A stretch of DNA of 27,306 nucleotides, from contig CBFGWL010000036.1 of the NCBI GenBank assembly GCA_965652565.1, forward strand, positions 1-27,306, in the 5' to 3' direction. The translations under genes and the position numbers were made by a program. Source of the DNA: RSA11 sp965652565 (GTDB lineage: Bacteria; Actinomycetota; Thermoleophilia; Solirubrobacterales; 70-9). The notes beneath the pieces were generated by a model that ran no database searches, had not been told where the DNA came from, and saw nothing but the letters and a program-made list of their open reading frames with translations. This document shows positions 15,471 through 22,264 of this stretch, one piece after another (positions within the stretch are counted from its first letter, which is position 1; every line of letters begins with the position of its first letter).

Positions 15471-16277
15471 CTAGGCGTGCGCCAGGTATGCGTCGCGTGC
15501 GCGGGTGATCAGCTCGGGGCCCGGGATCTCCGCCAGGTCGGGGTTGATCACCTCGACCTCGATCGGGCCCGCGTAGCCGGCGGCATCGACGAGCTCGCGC
15601 AGGCGCGGCAGGTCGATCGCGCCCTCCCCCATCATCCCGCGGCCGGCGAGCAGGTTGGTCGTCGGCACGAGCCAATCGGAGACGTGGTAGCCGAGGATCC
15701 GCCCCCGGGCGCGCTCGATGCCGGCCTCGAGCTGCGGGTCCCACCAAACGTGGTAGGCGTCGATGACGACGCCGACGTCGGCGGCGTCGAAGCGCTCGGC
15801 GAGATCGAGCGCCTGCCCGAGCGTGACGATCACCGAGCGCTCGACGACCATCATCGGGTGTAGCGGCTCGATCCCGAGCCGCACGCCGTGCTCCCGCGCG
15901 TTGGGCACGACTTCCTCGTTGCCACGCGCCACGGCGTCGCGCGCGCGGGCGTGGTCCGCCCCGCGCGCCCCGCCGCAGACCAGCACGAGCACGTCGGTCC
16001 CCAGCTCGGCCGCCTCGTCGACCGCGCGCCGGTTGTCCTCGGTGCGCTCGCGCTGCTCGCGCTCGCTCTCCGTGAAGAAGAACCCGCCACGGCACAAGCT
16101 GGAGACCCGCAGACCGGCCGAGCGGATCAGCTCGCCCGCGCCGGGTTCCAGCTTGTGCCGCCAGGGTCCCACCCACGGGATCCCTGCCGTCGTGCATCCC
16201 TCCACTACATCGGCAAGACTCAGATGGTCGGCGGTGATCTGGTTGAAGCTCAGCCGCCCGATGTCCGGCGCGCTCAC
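15471..16277 (-). CDS. Sugar phosphate isomerase/epimerase-like TIM-barrel protein
   Basis: 268 residues of the AP-endonuclease-family-2 TIM-barrel fold (xylose isomerase-like). The four expected metal ligands are visible: E137 (GIEPLH), D173 (VIDAYH), H198 (GYHVSD) and E242 (VEVI). Family members isomerise, epimerise, dehydrate or cleave sugars and keto-sugars, so the fold does not fix the reaction. The GTG start at 16277 shares GTGA with the stop of the DUF993 gene, which indicates translational coupling and that both act in one pathway. The ribosome site is weak, in line with coupling. It is the last gene of the operon starting at 18669. Confidence 0.88.
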   Translation of the reverse strand: MSAPDIGRLSFNQITADHLSLADVVEGCTTAGIPWVGPWRHKLEPGAGELIRSAGLRVSSLCRGGFFFTESEREQRERTEDNRRAVDEAAELGTDVLVLVCGGARGADHARARDAVARGNEEVVPNAREHGVRLGIEPLHPMMVVERSVIVTLGQALDLAERFDAADVGVVIDAYHVWWDPQLEAGIERARGRILGYHVSDWLVPTTNLLAGRGMMGEGAIDLPRLRELVDAAGYAGPIEVEVINPDLAEIPGPELITRARDAYLAHA

Positions 16278-17458
16278 GGCTGGCCGATCCCCGCGAGTTC
16301 GAGTACCGGGCGCAGCCGCGCGGCTGCGCGCTCGGGATCGGCGAGGATCCGCGCGCTGTCGGCGAGGCGGAAGAGCTCGGCGTAGTGGATCACCGACCGC
16401 GCGCTCTCCATCCCGCCCAGCATCCGGAAGTGCGCCTGGTGCCCGTTCAGGTAGGCGAGCAGCACGACACCCGCCTTGTAGCTGCCGGTCGGCGCCTGGA
16501 AGATGTGGCGCGCGAGCGGCACCGTGGGCGCGAAGAGCTCCTCGTAGCGGGGGAGATCGCCCTCGTCGAGCGCCGCGAGCGCCGCGGCGGCAACTGGCGC
16601 GATCGCGTCGAAGATGCCGAGCAGCGCGTCGCTGTGTCCGTGCTCGTCCCCGCGGATCAGCGCCGGGTAGTTGAAGTCGTCGCCCGTGTAGAGCCGCACG
16701 CCCTCCGGCAGCCGATCGCGCAGCTCACGCTCGAGCCGGTCGTCGAGCAGGGAGAGCTTGATGCCGTCCACGCGCTCCTCGTGCGCCGCGATCAGATCGG
16801 CCACCGAGTCGATCGCGTCCGCCGGGTCGACGGCGCCCCAGTAGCCGCGCAGCGCGGGGTCGAAGACCTCGCCCAGCCAATGCAGGACGACCGGCCTGCG
16901 GGCCGCGCCGAGGACCGCGTCGTAGACGCGCCGGTAGTCGTCGGGGCCGCGCGCAGCGCGCGCCAGGTGGCGACTGCACATCACCACCGGGGTCGCGCCC
17001 TCGCCCTCGATGAACTCGCACTGCTCGAGGTAGGCGGCGGTGATCTCCTCGAGCGTCGCCGGCGCCGCCGGGTCGAGCTGGTCGGTGACCGCGCCGCAGA
17101 CGAGCTGCCCGCCGGCCGCCTTCGCCTCGGCGGCGCTGCGGCGGATGAGCTCCTTGGCGAGCGGCCAGGTGAGCGCGCCGCCGCGCTGCGCGGTGTCCAT
17201 CGCGTCGGCCACGCCGAACCCGTACGACCACAGGTGCCGCCTGTAGGCGAGCGTCGCGTCCCAGTCGATCGCCGGCTCGGTGAGCGGGTCACCCGCGGCG
17301 AGCGGGTCGGCGACCACGTGCGCAGCGGCCAGCACCGCCCGCGAGCGCGGCGGGCGCCCGGTCGGCGCGGGCAGGTCGGGCGCCGTGCCCGGGACGTAGC
17401 GCTCGAGCGCGCCGTCGGCGGCGGGCAGGACGAGGGTTCGGCCGGCCGTCGTGACCAT
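16274..17458 (-). CDS. DUF993-family TIM-barrel protein (dihydrodipicolinate synthase-like)
   Basis: 394 residues. Recognised by overall pattern as DUF993: a Pro-rich start, DWDATLAYRRHLWSYGFGVADAMDTAQRGG, then GQLVCGAVTDQ, VVMCSRHLARAA, VDGIKLSLLD and YTGDDFNYPALIRGD. The K in GIKLSLLD is where aldolases of the dihydrodipicolinate synthase type place their Schiff-base lysine; that equivalence is an inference. No member's reaction is known to me with certainty. The gene overlaps the Gfo/Idh stop (TGATG) upstream and the TIM-barrel gene (GTGA) downstream, so the three proteins should be made together. A plausible role is an aldolase or lyase step on an oxidised sugar. The open frame extends upstream inside the Gfo/Idh gene, but the ATG at 17458 is the sensible start. 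Confidence 0.85.
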   Translation of the reverse strand: MVTTAGRTLVLPAADGALERYVPGTAPDLPAPTGRPPRSRAVLAAAHVVADPLAAGDPLTEPAIDWDATLAYRRHLWSYGFGVADAMDTAQRGGALTWPLAKELIRRSAAEAKAAGGQLVCGAVTDQLDPAAPATLEEITAAYLEQCEFIEGEGATPVVMCSRHLARAARGPDDYRRVYDAVLGAARRPVVLHWLGEVFDPALRGYWGAVDPADAIDSVADLIAAHEERVDGIKLSLLDDRLERELRDRLPEGVRLYTGDDFNYPALIRGDEHGHSDALLGIFDAIAPVAAAALAALDEGDLPRYEELFAPTVPLARHIFQAPTGSYKAGVVLLAYLNGHQAHFRMLGGMESARSVIHYAELFRLADSARILADPERAAARLRPVLELAGIGQP

Positions 17459-18669
17459 CACTCGATGTCCGGGACGTCGAGCGTCCGCCGCTCCTGCCAG
17501 GAGCGCATCCCAAGCTCCGCGAGCTGGATGCCCTTGGCGCCCTCGGCGAAGCCCCACGGGAAGGGCTCGTCGTCGACCACGTGGCGCAGGAACAGCTCCC
17601 ACTGCGCCTTGAAGCCGTTGTCGTAGCTGCGGCGCGCCGGCACCTCGGTCCAGGCCGAACGGAAGTCGATCTCGTTCGGCAGGTCCGGGTTCCACACCGC
17701 CTTGGGCGTCGCCGCGGCCGGCTGGATGCGGCAGCCGTGCAGCCCGGCGACGGCGCTGCCGTTCGTGCCGTCGACGTGCAGCTCGAGCAGCTCGTCGCGA
17801 TTGACCCGCGTGCACCACGACGAGTTGAGCTGGACGAGGATCCCGCCGTCGAGCTCGAACCACGCGTAGGCCGCGTCCTCGGCGGTCGCGTCGTAGGGCT
17901 CGCCGCGCTCGTCGTAGCGCGTCGGGATGTGCGTGACGCCGAGCGAGGTGACCGACTTCACCGGCGCGAAGATGTTGTCGAGCACGTAGCGCCAGTGGCA
18001 GAACATGTCGACGATGATCCCGCCGCCGTCCTCGACCCGGTAGTTCCAGCTCGGGCGCTGCGCCGGGGGCTCGGGCCCCTCGAAGACCCAGTAGCCGAAC
18101 TCGCCGCGCACCGAGAGGATGCGGCCGAAGAACCCGCTGCGCACCAGCTCGGCGAGCTTGAGCAGGCCGGGCAGAAACAGCTTGTCCTGCACCACGCCGT
18201 GCTTGATGCCGGCCTCGCGCGCCAGCTGCAGCAGCTCGAGCGCGGTACGCAGGTCGGGCGCGATCGGCTTCTCGGTGTAGATGTGCTTGCCGGCGGCGAT
18301 CGCCTTGCGCACCGCCTCCGGCCGCGCGCTCGTGAGCGTCGCGTCGAAGTAAACCTCGTACCGCGGGTCGGCGAGCACCTCGTCCAAGTCGGTTGAGATC
18401 CGCTCGATCCCGGTCTTCTCGGCGAGCTCGCGCAGCTTGTGCTCGCGGCGCCCGACAAGCACCGGCTCCGGCCAGATCCGCCGGCCGTCGGCGAGCTCGA
18501 TCCCGCCCTGCTCGCGGATCGCCACGATCGAGCGGAAGAGGTGCTGGTTCATCCCCATCCGGCCCGTGACGCCGTTCATGATGATCCCGACCGTGCGGCG
18601 CTCACCGCCCTCCCCGGCCGCATCCTCCTGCACCGCGTCGTTCTGGGTTTCCGTCACCTGCATCGCCAT
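17458..18669 (-). CDS. Gfo/Idh/MocA-family oxidoreductase
   Basis: 403 residues from the ATG at 18669 (AGGA 8 bp upstream; an ATG at 18663 is also possible). The N-terminal Rossmann domain has GVTGRMG (33-39), a variant of the usual GxGxxG. The EKP motif with its catalytic Lys is at 133-135 (YTEKPIA). The C-terminal domain carries DMFCHWRYV, which contains the expected His. Enzymes of this family use NAD(P) to oxidise or reduce a sugar or inositol hydroxyl group. The first 25 residues are an extra polar tail. It is first in a coupled operon with DUF993 and a TIM-barrel protein, and has the best LacI-type operator in the window upstream. Substrate unknown. Confidence 0.92.
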   Translation of the reverse strand: MAMQVTETQNDAVQEDAAGEGGERRTVGIIMNGVTGRMGMNQHLFRSIVAIREQGGIELADGRRIWPEPVLVGRREHKLRELAEKTGIERISTDLDEVLADPRYEVYFDATLTSARPEAVRKAIAAGKHIYTEKPIAPDLRTALELLQLAREAGIKHGVVQDKLFLPGLLKLAELVRSGFFGRILSVRGEFGYWVFEGPEPPAQRPSWNYRVEDGGGIIVDMFCHWRYVLDNIFAPVKSVTSLGVTHIPTRYDERGEPYDATAEDAAYAWFELDGGILVQLNSSWCTRVNRDELLELHVDGTNGSAVAGLHGCRIQPAAATPKAVWNPDLPNEIDFRSAWTEVPARRSYDNGFKAQWELFLRHVVDDEPFPWGFAEGAKGIQLAELGMRSWQERRTLDVPDIE

Positions 18670-18713
18670 CTCCGCTGTCCTGCCCGCCTCCGGCCCGTAT
18701 CTGGGGAAATCGT

Positions 18714-18727
18714 GGAAAACGTTTGCC
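18714..18727. promoter_or_regulatory. LacI-type operator at the Gfo/Idh-DUF993 operon
   Basis: GGAAAACGTTTGCC: the centre AAACGTTT is a perfect 8-bp palindrome and the outer GG/CC also pair. It begins 6 bp after the -10 box, over the expected transcription start, the position of a repressor site. Confidence 0.75.
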
Positions 18728-18733
18728 GAAGGC

Positions 18734-18763
18734 ACCTTAGCGACCGCACGCAAGGCGTGTCAA
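18734..18763 (-). promoter_or_regulatory. Promoter of the Gfo/Idh-DUF993 operon
   Basis: Minus-strand TTGACA (18758-18763), an 18-bp spacer and TAAGGT (18734-18739). The expected start near 18727 gives a leader of about 58 bases. Confidence 0.68.
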
Positions 18764-18794
18764 GACGAACGGCCTCAAAAACCACGCCCGACGC

Positions 18795-18901
18795 CGAGTT
18801 CGCGATTTCGTGGGATTACTCGGCGAAATCACGAAGTCGCGAACGGGCGCGCGGCGACTTCGCGATTTCGTGGGATCAACCGGCGAAATCGCGAAGTCGC
18901 G
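18795..18901. repeat. Two palindromic repeats, 60 bp apart, second family
   Basis: Units of 47 bp at 18795-18841 and 18855-18901 start exactly 60 bp apart. The second has perfect 17-bp arms, GCGACTTCGCGATTTCG (18854-18870) and its complement (18884-18900), around a 13-bp loop. The first has the same arms with a few mismatches. The arm is shared with the unit at 8775, which links this family to the others. They lie between the Gfo/Idh promoter and the 3' end of the epimerase gene. Confidence 0.88.
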
Positions 18902-18904
18902 GGG

Positions 18905-18929
18905 GGCGCGGGGCCGCGGCCCCCGCGCC
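18905..18929 (-). terminator. GC hairpin after the 3-epimerase-like gene
   Basis: A perfect 9-bp stem, GGCGCGGGG (18905-18913) and CCCCGCGCC (18921-18929), with a 7-base loop lies 34 bp past the stop of the minus-strand gene. There is no T-run, so termination is likely but not certain. Confidence 0.45.
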
Positions 18930-18963
18930 GGGAGCGGCAATTCGCTTGTGTAGGCGCCGCGCG

Positions 18964-19812
18964 TTACGCGAACGCGCGCTTCAGGAACGCCAGGCCCTCG
19001 CTGGCCAGGGCGTCCTGGGAGGAAGCGAGCGGGCGCCAGATGGCGGCCGCCGTGGCGATCGCCTCCTGCTCGGCCGTGAACGACTCGATCGTGAGCTGGC
19101 CCTCGTAGCCGGCGTCCACGAGCGCCGCGGAAAAGCTTTGCCAGTCGAACTGGTCGAAGCCCGGGGCGCCGCGGTCCGTGCCGCAGGTGTGGACGTGGGC
19201 GATGTGCTTGCCCGCCGCGCGCGCGGCCGCCGCGGGGTCGCGTTCCTCGATGTTCATGTGGTACGTGTCGAGCAGCAGGCCCAGGGCGTCCGAGTCGACC
19301 GCCTCGACGAGCTCGAGAGCCTGCTCGACCGTGTTGAACAGGCTGGTCTCGTAGCGGTTGAGCGGCTCGACGCCGAGGCGCACGCCGCGCTCGCCGGCGT
19401 ACTCCGCGACCGGGCGCAGGCGCTCGGCCACGCGCTTCACGGTTGCCGACCGGTCGCCGCCCTCGAGGCGCCAGAGCTTGCCGACCGGCGCGTACATCGG
19501 GCCCGCGACGACCGGGCTGCCGATCGTCTGGGCAACGTCCACGCAGTGGCGCAGGTAGTCCGTGGTCTCGGCCGCGGTCGCGTCGTCCTCGGTGAGGTCG
19601 CGCCCGGGCGGCATCACGCAGGCGAGGCCCGTGGCGAGACCGTGCTCGCGCGCCACCTCGGCGGCGCGCGCGGGGTCCCACTGGCCGGGCTCCTCGACCT
19701 GCAGCTCGATTACGTCGAATCCGAAGTCGCGCACCTTCGGGGCGAGCTCGGCGAGACGCTCATCGCTGAGCGGCGAGACCCAGACCCAGGTGCTGACACC
19801 AAAGTTGGACAT
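18964..19812 (-). CDS. D-allulose/D-tagatose 3-epimerase-like TIM-barrel enzyme
   Basis: 282 residues. The metal ligands expected for ketose 3-epimerases are present: E149 (GVEPLNRYE), D182 (LDTYHMNIEE), H208 (HVHTC) and E243 (TIESF). E155, H185 and R214 match the substrate-contact residues. As I recall the Agrobacterium D-psicose 3-epimerase, its numbering is E150, D183, H209, E244 with E156, H186 and R215, so every position is offset by one. That makes a 3-epimerase more likely than for the other two TIM-barrel genes here, although 3-keto-sugar enzymes have the same fold. The ATG at 19812 is fixed by the family N-terminus (FGVSTWVWV), but the leader has no Shine-Dalgarno and is pyrimidine-rich. 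It follows the binding-protein gene by 129 bp, with a strong hairpin between. Confidence 0.88.
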   Translation of the reverse strand: MSNFGVSTWVWVSPLSDERLAELAPKVRDFGFDVIELQVEEPGQWDPARAAEVAREHGLATGLACVMPPGRDLTEDDATAAETTDYLRHCVDVAQTIGSPVVAGPMYAPVGKLWRLEGGDRSATVKRVAERLRPVAEYAGERGVRLGVEPLNRYETSLFNTVEQALELVEAVDSDALGLLLDTYHMNIEERDPAAAARAAGKHIAHVHTCGTDRGAPGFDQFDWQSFSAALVDAGYEGQLTIESFTAEQEAIATAAAIWRPLASSQDALASEGLAFLKRAFA

Positions 19813-19877
19813 ATGAAGTCTTTGAGAGAAGGGAAGAGCGAAAGGGGTTGAAGGGGTGGCTCGCTAGGCAAAGCCGG

Positions 19878-19921
19878 CCGGAGAGGCCGGGCGCGCCGTG
19901 TGGACGCGCCCGGCCCTCCGG
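19878..19921 (-). terminator. Strong hairpin between the binding-protein and epimerase genes
   Basis: GGCCGGGCGCG (19885-19895) pairs perfectly with 19905-19915 across a 9-base loop. CCGGAG (19878-19883) pairs with CTCCGG (19916-19921), giving a 17-bp stem with one bulged base. It begins 20 bp after the binding-protein stop. There is no T-run. It could end most transcripts, or protect the 3' end of the transporter mRNA so that binding protein is made in excess. Confidence 0.55.
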
Positions 19922-19941
19922 TCCGGAAGCGAAGGAGGGAA

Positions 19942-21180
19942 CTAGCCCTGCCAGCGCTCCGGGTAACCCGGCAGGTCCTCGCAGCCGCAGCGGGCGTAGT
20001 GGAGCGGCGGCATGCCCTCGTTCTGGGCCATGACGTCGTCCAGCTCGTCCTGCTCGACCGGATCCTGCGGGAGGACCCACTCCTTCGGAACGGGCTCACC
20101 GCTGAGGATGCGGGTCGCGGCGATGATCGGCGTCCTCCACTGGAAGTTGGAGTACACCTGCGCGATCGCCGTGAGGTCGTCCTCCTGCCACTTGGTCAGG
20201 AAGTCGAGCTGGTCCTCGCCGACGATCGGCGGGACCTCCTGGCCGGCATCCTCGAACGCCTCGACGGCCGCCACAGCGGTCGCGCCAGCGTCCATCCAGA
20301 TGCCGTCGAGGCCACCCTCGCGCTGGATGTAGTCGGAGACGATCTGCTTGGTCTTCGCAGCGTCACCGTCCGTGAACTCGTTACCAACGAGGTTGATGTC
20401 CTGGTCCTTCCAGACCTCGAGGGCGCCGGTGAAGCGCGTCTCGAGGACGTCAACGCCCGGGAGAATCCGGAGCGCCAGGACCTTGCCACCGTCGTCGACG
20501 TTCTCCGCGAGGAACTCAGCGCCGTCAGCGCCGTACGCGTAGCCGCCGATCGGGTGGATGAACGTCACCGGGCAGTCGGTCTCGACGCCACGGTCGAACA
20601 CGATGACCGGGATCCCGGACTTGCAGGCGCGGTCGACCGCGGGGGTCAGCGTCTGCGTCGTGTTCGGCGAGACGATCAGCGCGTCGCAGTTGCCGCCCTT
20701 GGTGAGGGAGCGGATGTCAGCGATCTGCTTCTCGTCGGACGCCTCTGCATCGACGGCCTCGAAGTTGGCGATGTCGTCGTGCAGTTCGACCTCGGCCTGC
20801 ATGGTCGTCCACCCCACCTGACGCCACGGGTTGTCAACCGAAGCGTTGGAGAAGCAGATGTTCCAGGGGCCGTTCTTCTTGTACTCGGACGTGTCGACGA
20901 GCTCGCCGGGCTCAATCGCCTGGACCCAGGGGTCGTTACCCGCCCCGAAGTCCTCCGGCTCGATGTCGCGCTGCGCGAGCTGTCGGTCCATTTCCTCCTG
21001 ATCGAAGAAATCAGGGTTCGGGTCCGGGAGAGTCTCGTTAACGAACTCCCCGTTCCCGTCGGAGCCACTGCTGCCGTTGTCGTCTCCGTCGTCATCACCA
21101 CACGCGCTAACGAACACAGCGAACGCGGTGAAAGCGACGAGCAACAGCAGGACTCGGTTGAGATGCCATCGCTTTCGCAA
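19942..21180 (-). CDS. Sugar-binding lipoprotein of the ABC transporter
   Basis: 412 residues. A lipoprotein signal (LRKRWHLNRVLLLLVAF, lipobox VSAC with C27) is followed by an acidic GDDDGDD linker and a periplasmic-binding-protein type 1 domain. WNICFSNASVDNPWRQVG opens it; CDALIVSPNTTQTLTPAVDRAC and GIPVIVFDRGV are typical of ribose/xylose-type binding proteins. It is anchored outside the membrane and delivers the substrate to the two permeases. The start is a TTG at 21180, supported by AGGAGGAGGG with 5-bp spacing. It lies 64 bp after the second permease. Two late cysteines (CGC near the end) are unusual for the family. The ligand is not predictable. Confidence 0.92.
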   Translation of the reverse strand: MRKRWHLNRVLLLLVAFTAFAVFVSACGDDDGDDNGSSGSDGNGEFVNETLPDPNPDFFDQEEMDRQLAQRDIEPEDFGAGNDPWVQAIEPGELVDTSEYKKNGPWNICFSNASVDNPWRQVGWTTMQAEVELHDDIANFEAVDAEASDEKQIADIRSLTKGGNCDALIVSPNTTQTLTPAVDRACKSGIPVIVFDRGVETDCPVTFIHPIGGYAYGADGAEFLAENVDDGGKVLALRILPGVDVLETRFTGALEVWKDQDINLVGNEFTDGDAAKTKQIVSDYIQREGGLDGIWMDAGATAVAAVEAFEDAGQEVPPIVGEDQLDFLTKWQEDDLTAIAQVYSNFQWRTPIIAATRILSGEPVPKEWVLPQDPVEQDELDDVMAQNEGMPPLHYARCGCEDLPGYPERWQG

Positions 21181-21185
21181 GGCTT

Positions 21186-21195
21186 CCCTCCTCCT
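21186..21195 (-). promoter_or_regulatory. Ribosome binding site that sets the TTG start
   Basis: AGGAGGAGGG on the minus strand, 5 bases before the TTG at 21180. No in-frame ATG or GTG lies between here and the lipoprotein signal, so this site decides the start. Confidence 0.8.
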
Positions 21196-21244
21196 GGTTG
21201 GGTTGTCGTGTACAGGTTGCGGAGCCACCAGTGCGCCCTCCCTC

Positions 21245-22264
21245 TCAGGAACCTTCCCTGAGCCTGTAGGACGCGACCGCGACGGCCGCGATGATGATGA
21301 AGCCTTCCACGGCATCCTCGAGAGCACCCGAGACGCCCTGGAGATTGAGCCAGGAAAACAGCGCGGTGAGGGCCAAAGCGCCCGCCATCGCGTTGATCAC
21401 CGACCCACGGCCTCCACCCAGCACGGTGCCACCGAGCACCGCCGCTGTGATGGCCTCGAACTCAAGGCCCTGGCCGACCTGCGCCGTGACCCCCGCGAAG
21501 CCGCCGAGCAGAATGCCGGCGATCACCGCGGAGAGCGCGGACAGGACGAACGCAGTGATGCGCACTCGCGTGACGTTGATGCCCGAGAGCATCGCCGCCC
21601 GGTCGTTGTCGCCGACAGCCAGCACCTGGCGGCCGAAGTGGCCGCGCATGAGCCATGCGCTGAAGGCGCCGATGGCGACCAGGATGATCACGGAGTACGG
21701 AAGCTGGTCGATCACGGGCACCTCGATGCCCATGCGGCCGATCTCGCGGAAGTTGTCCGCGAGCGCCCCTCGTGGCGCGCCGCTCGTATAGAGCCAGACC
21801 GCTCCGTTCAAGATCAGGAGCATGGCCAGCGTCGTGATGAACGACGGCACGCGCAGGATCGTCGTCACGAACCCGTTGATCAGGCCGACGATCAACCCGA
21901 TCACGAACAGGAGCGCGATCACGGGCCAGGTCTTCGAGGGGTCACCGTCGTTCAGCGCGGCCGCGACGACCACGCAGACGGTGACGAGCGAGCCGACCGA
22001 GAGATCGAACTCACCTGACGCCAGCACGAAGAACGCGCCGGCGGCCAGGATCGCGAGCGGCGCCGCCTGCCTCAGGTAGGCGAGGAAGCCTGCGGGCTCC
22101 GCGAACAGCGGGTTGATGATCCCGATCCAGACCCACAGGATGATCGTGAGGTACCAGACGACCGGGATCGCCCGGACGACGCCGAGCACGCGCTCAAGCG
22201 CGGACGGCGAGCCCTCACCGACGCCCGACGGGCCCTCGGGTACGGGTGCAGCAGACGTACTCAT
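21245..22264 (-). CDS. CUT2-family sugar ABC transporter permease (second)
   Basis: 339 residues, all hydrophobic helices after a 30-residue polar start (BPD_transp_2 family, as in RbsC/XylH). ASGEFDLSVGSLV is the family signature near residue 83. NGFVTTILRVPSFITTLAM and AAVLGGTVLGGGRGSVINAMAGAL are also typical. It forms half of the membrane channel, with the neighbouring permease as the other half. The ATG at 22264 overlaps the stop of that permease gene (ATGA) and has GGAG 7 bp upstream, so the two are translated together in balanced amounts. Confidence 0.93.
   Translation of the reverse strand: MSTSAAPVPEGPSGVGEGSPSALERVLGVVRAIPVVWYLTIILWVWIGIINPLFAEPAGFLAYLRQAAPLAILAAGAFFVLASGEFDLSVGSLVTVCVVVAAALNDGDPSKTWPVIALLFVIGLIVGLINGFVTTILRVPSFITTLAMLLILNGAVWLYTSGAPRGALADNFREIGRMGIEVPVIDQLPYSVIILVAIGAFSAWLMRGHFGRQVLAVGDNDRAAMLSGINVTRVRITAFVLSALSAVIAGILLGGFAGVTAQVGQGLEFEAITAAVLGGTVLGGGRGSVINAMAGALALTALFSWLNLQGVSGALEDAVEGFIIIAAVAVASYRLREGS

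Noticed and set aside
17459..17863. N-terminal extension of the DUF993 gene
   Set aside because: The frame is open but the extra residues are an Arg/Pro/Ala-rich shadow of the Gfo/Idh gene. The family start follows the ATG at 17458.
18737..19681. 314-codon minus-strand open frame
   Set aside because: It is an out-of-frame shadow of the 3-epimerase gene that continues across the hairpin and palindromes; its composition is Arg-rich.
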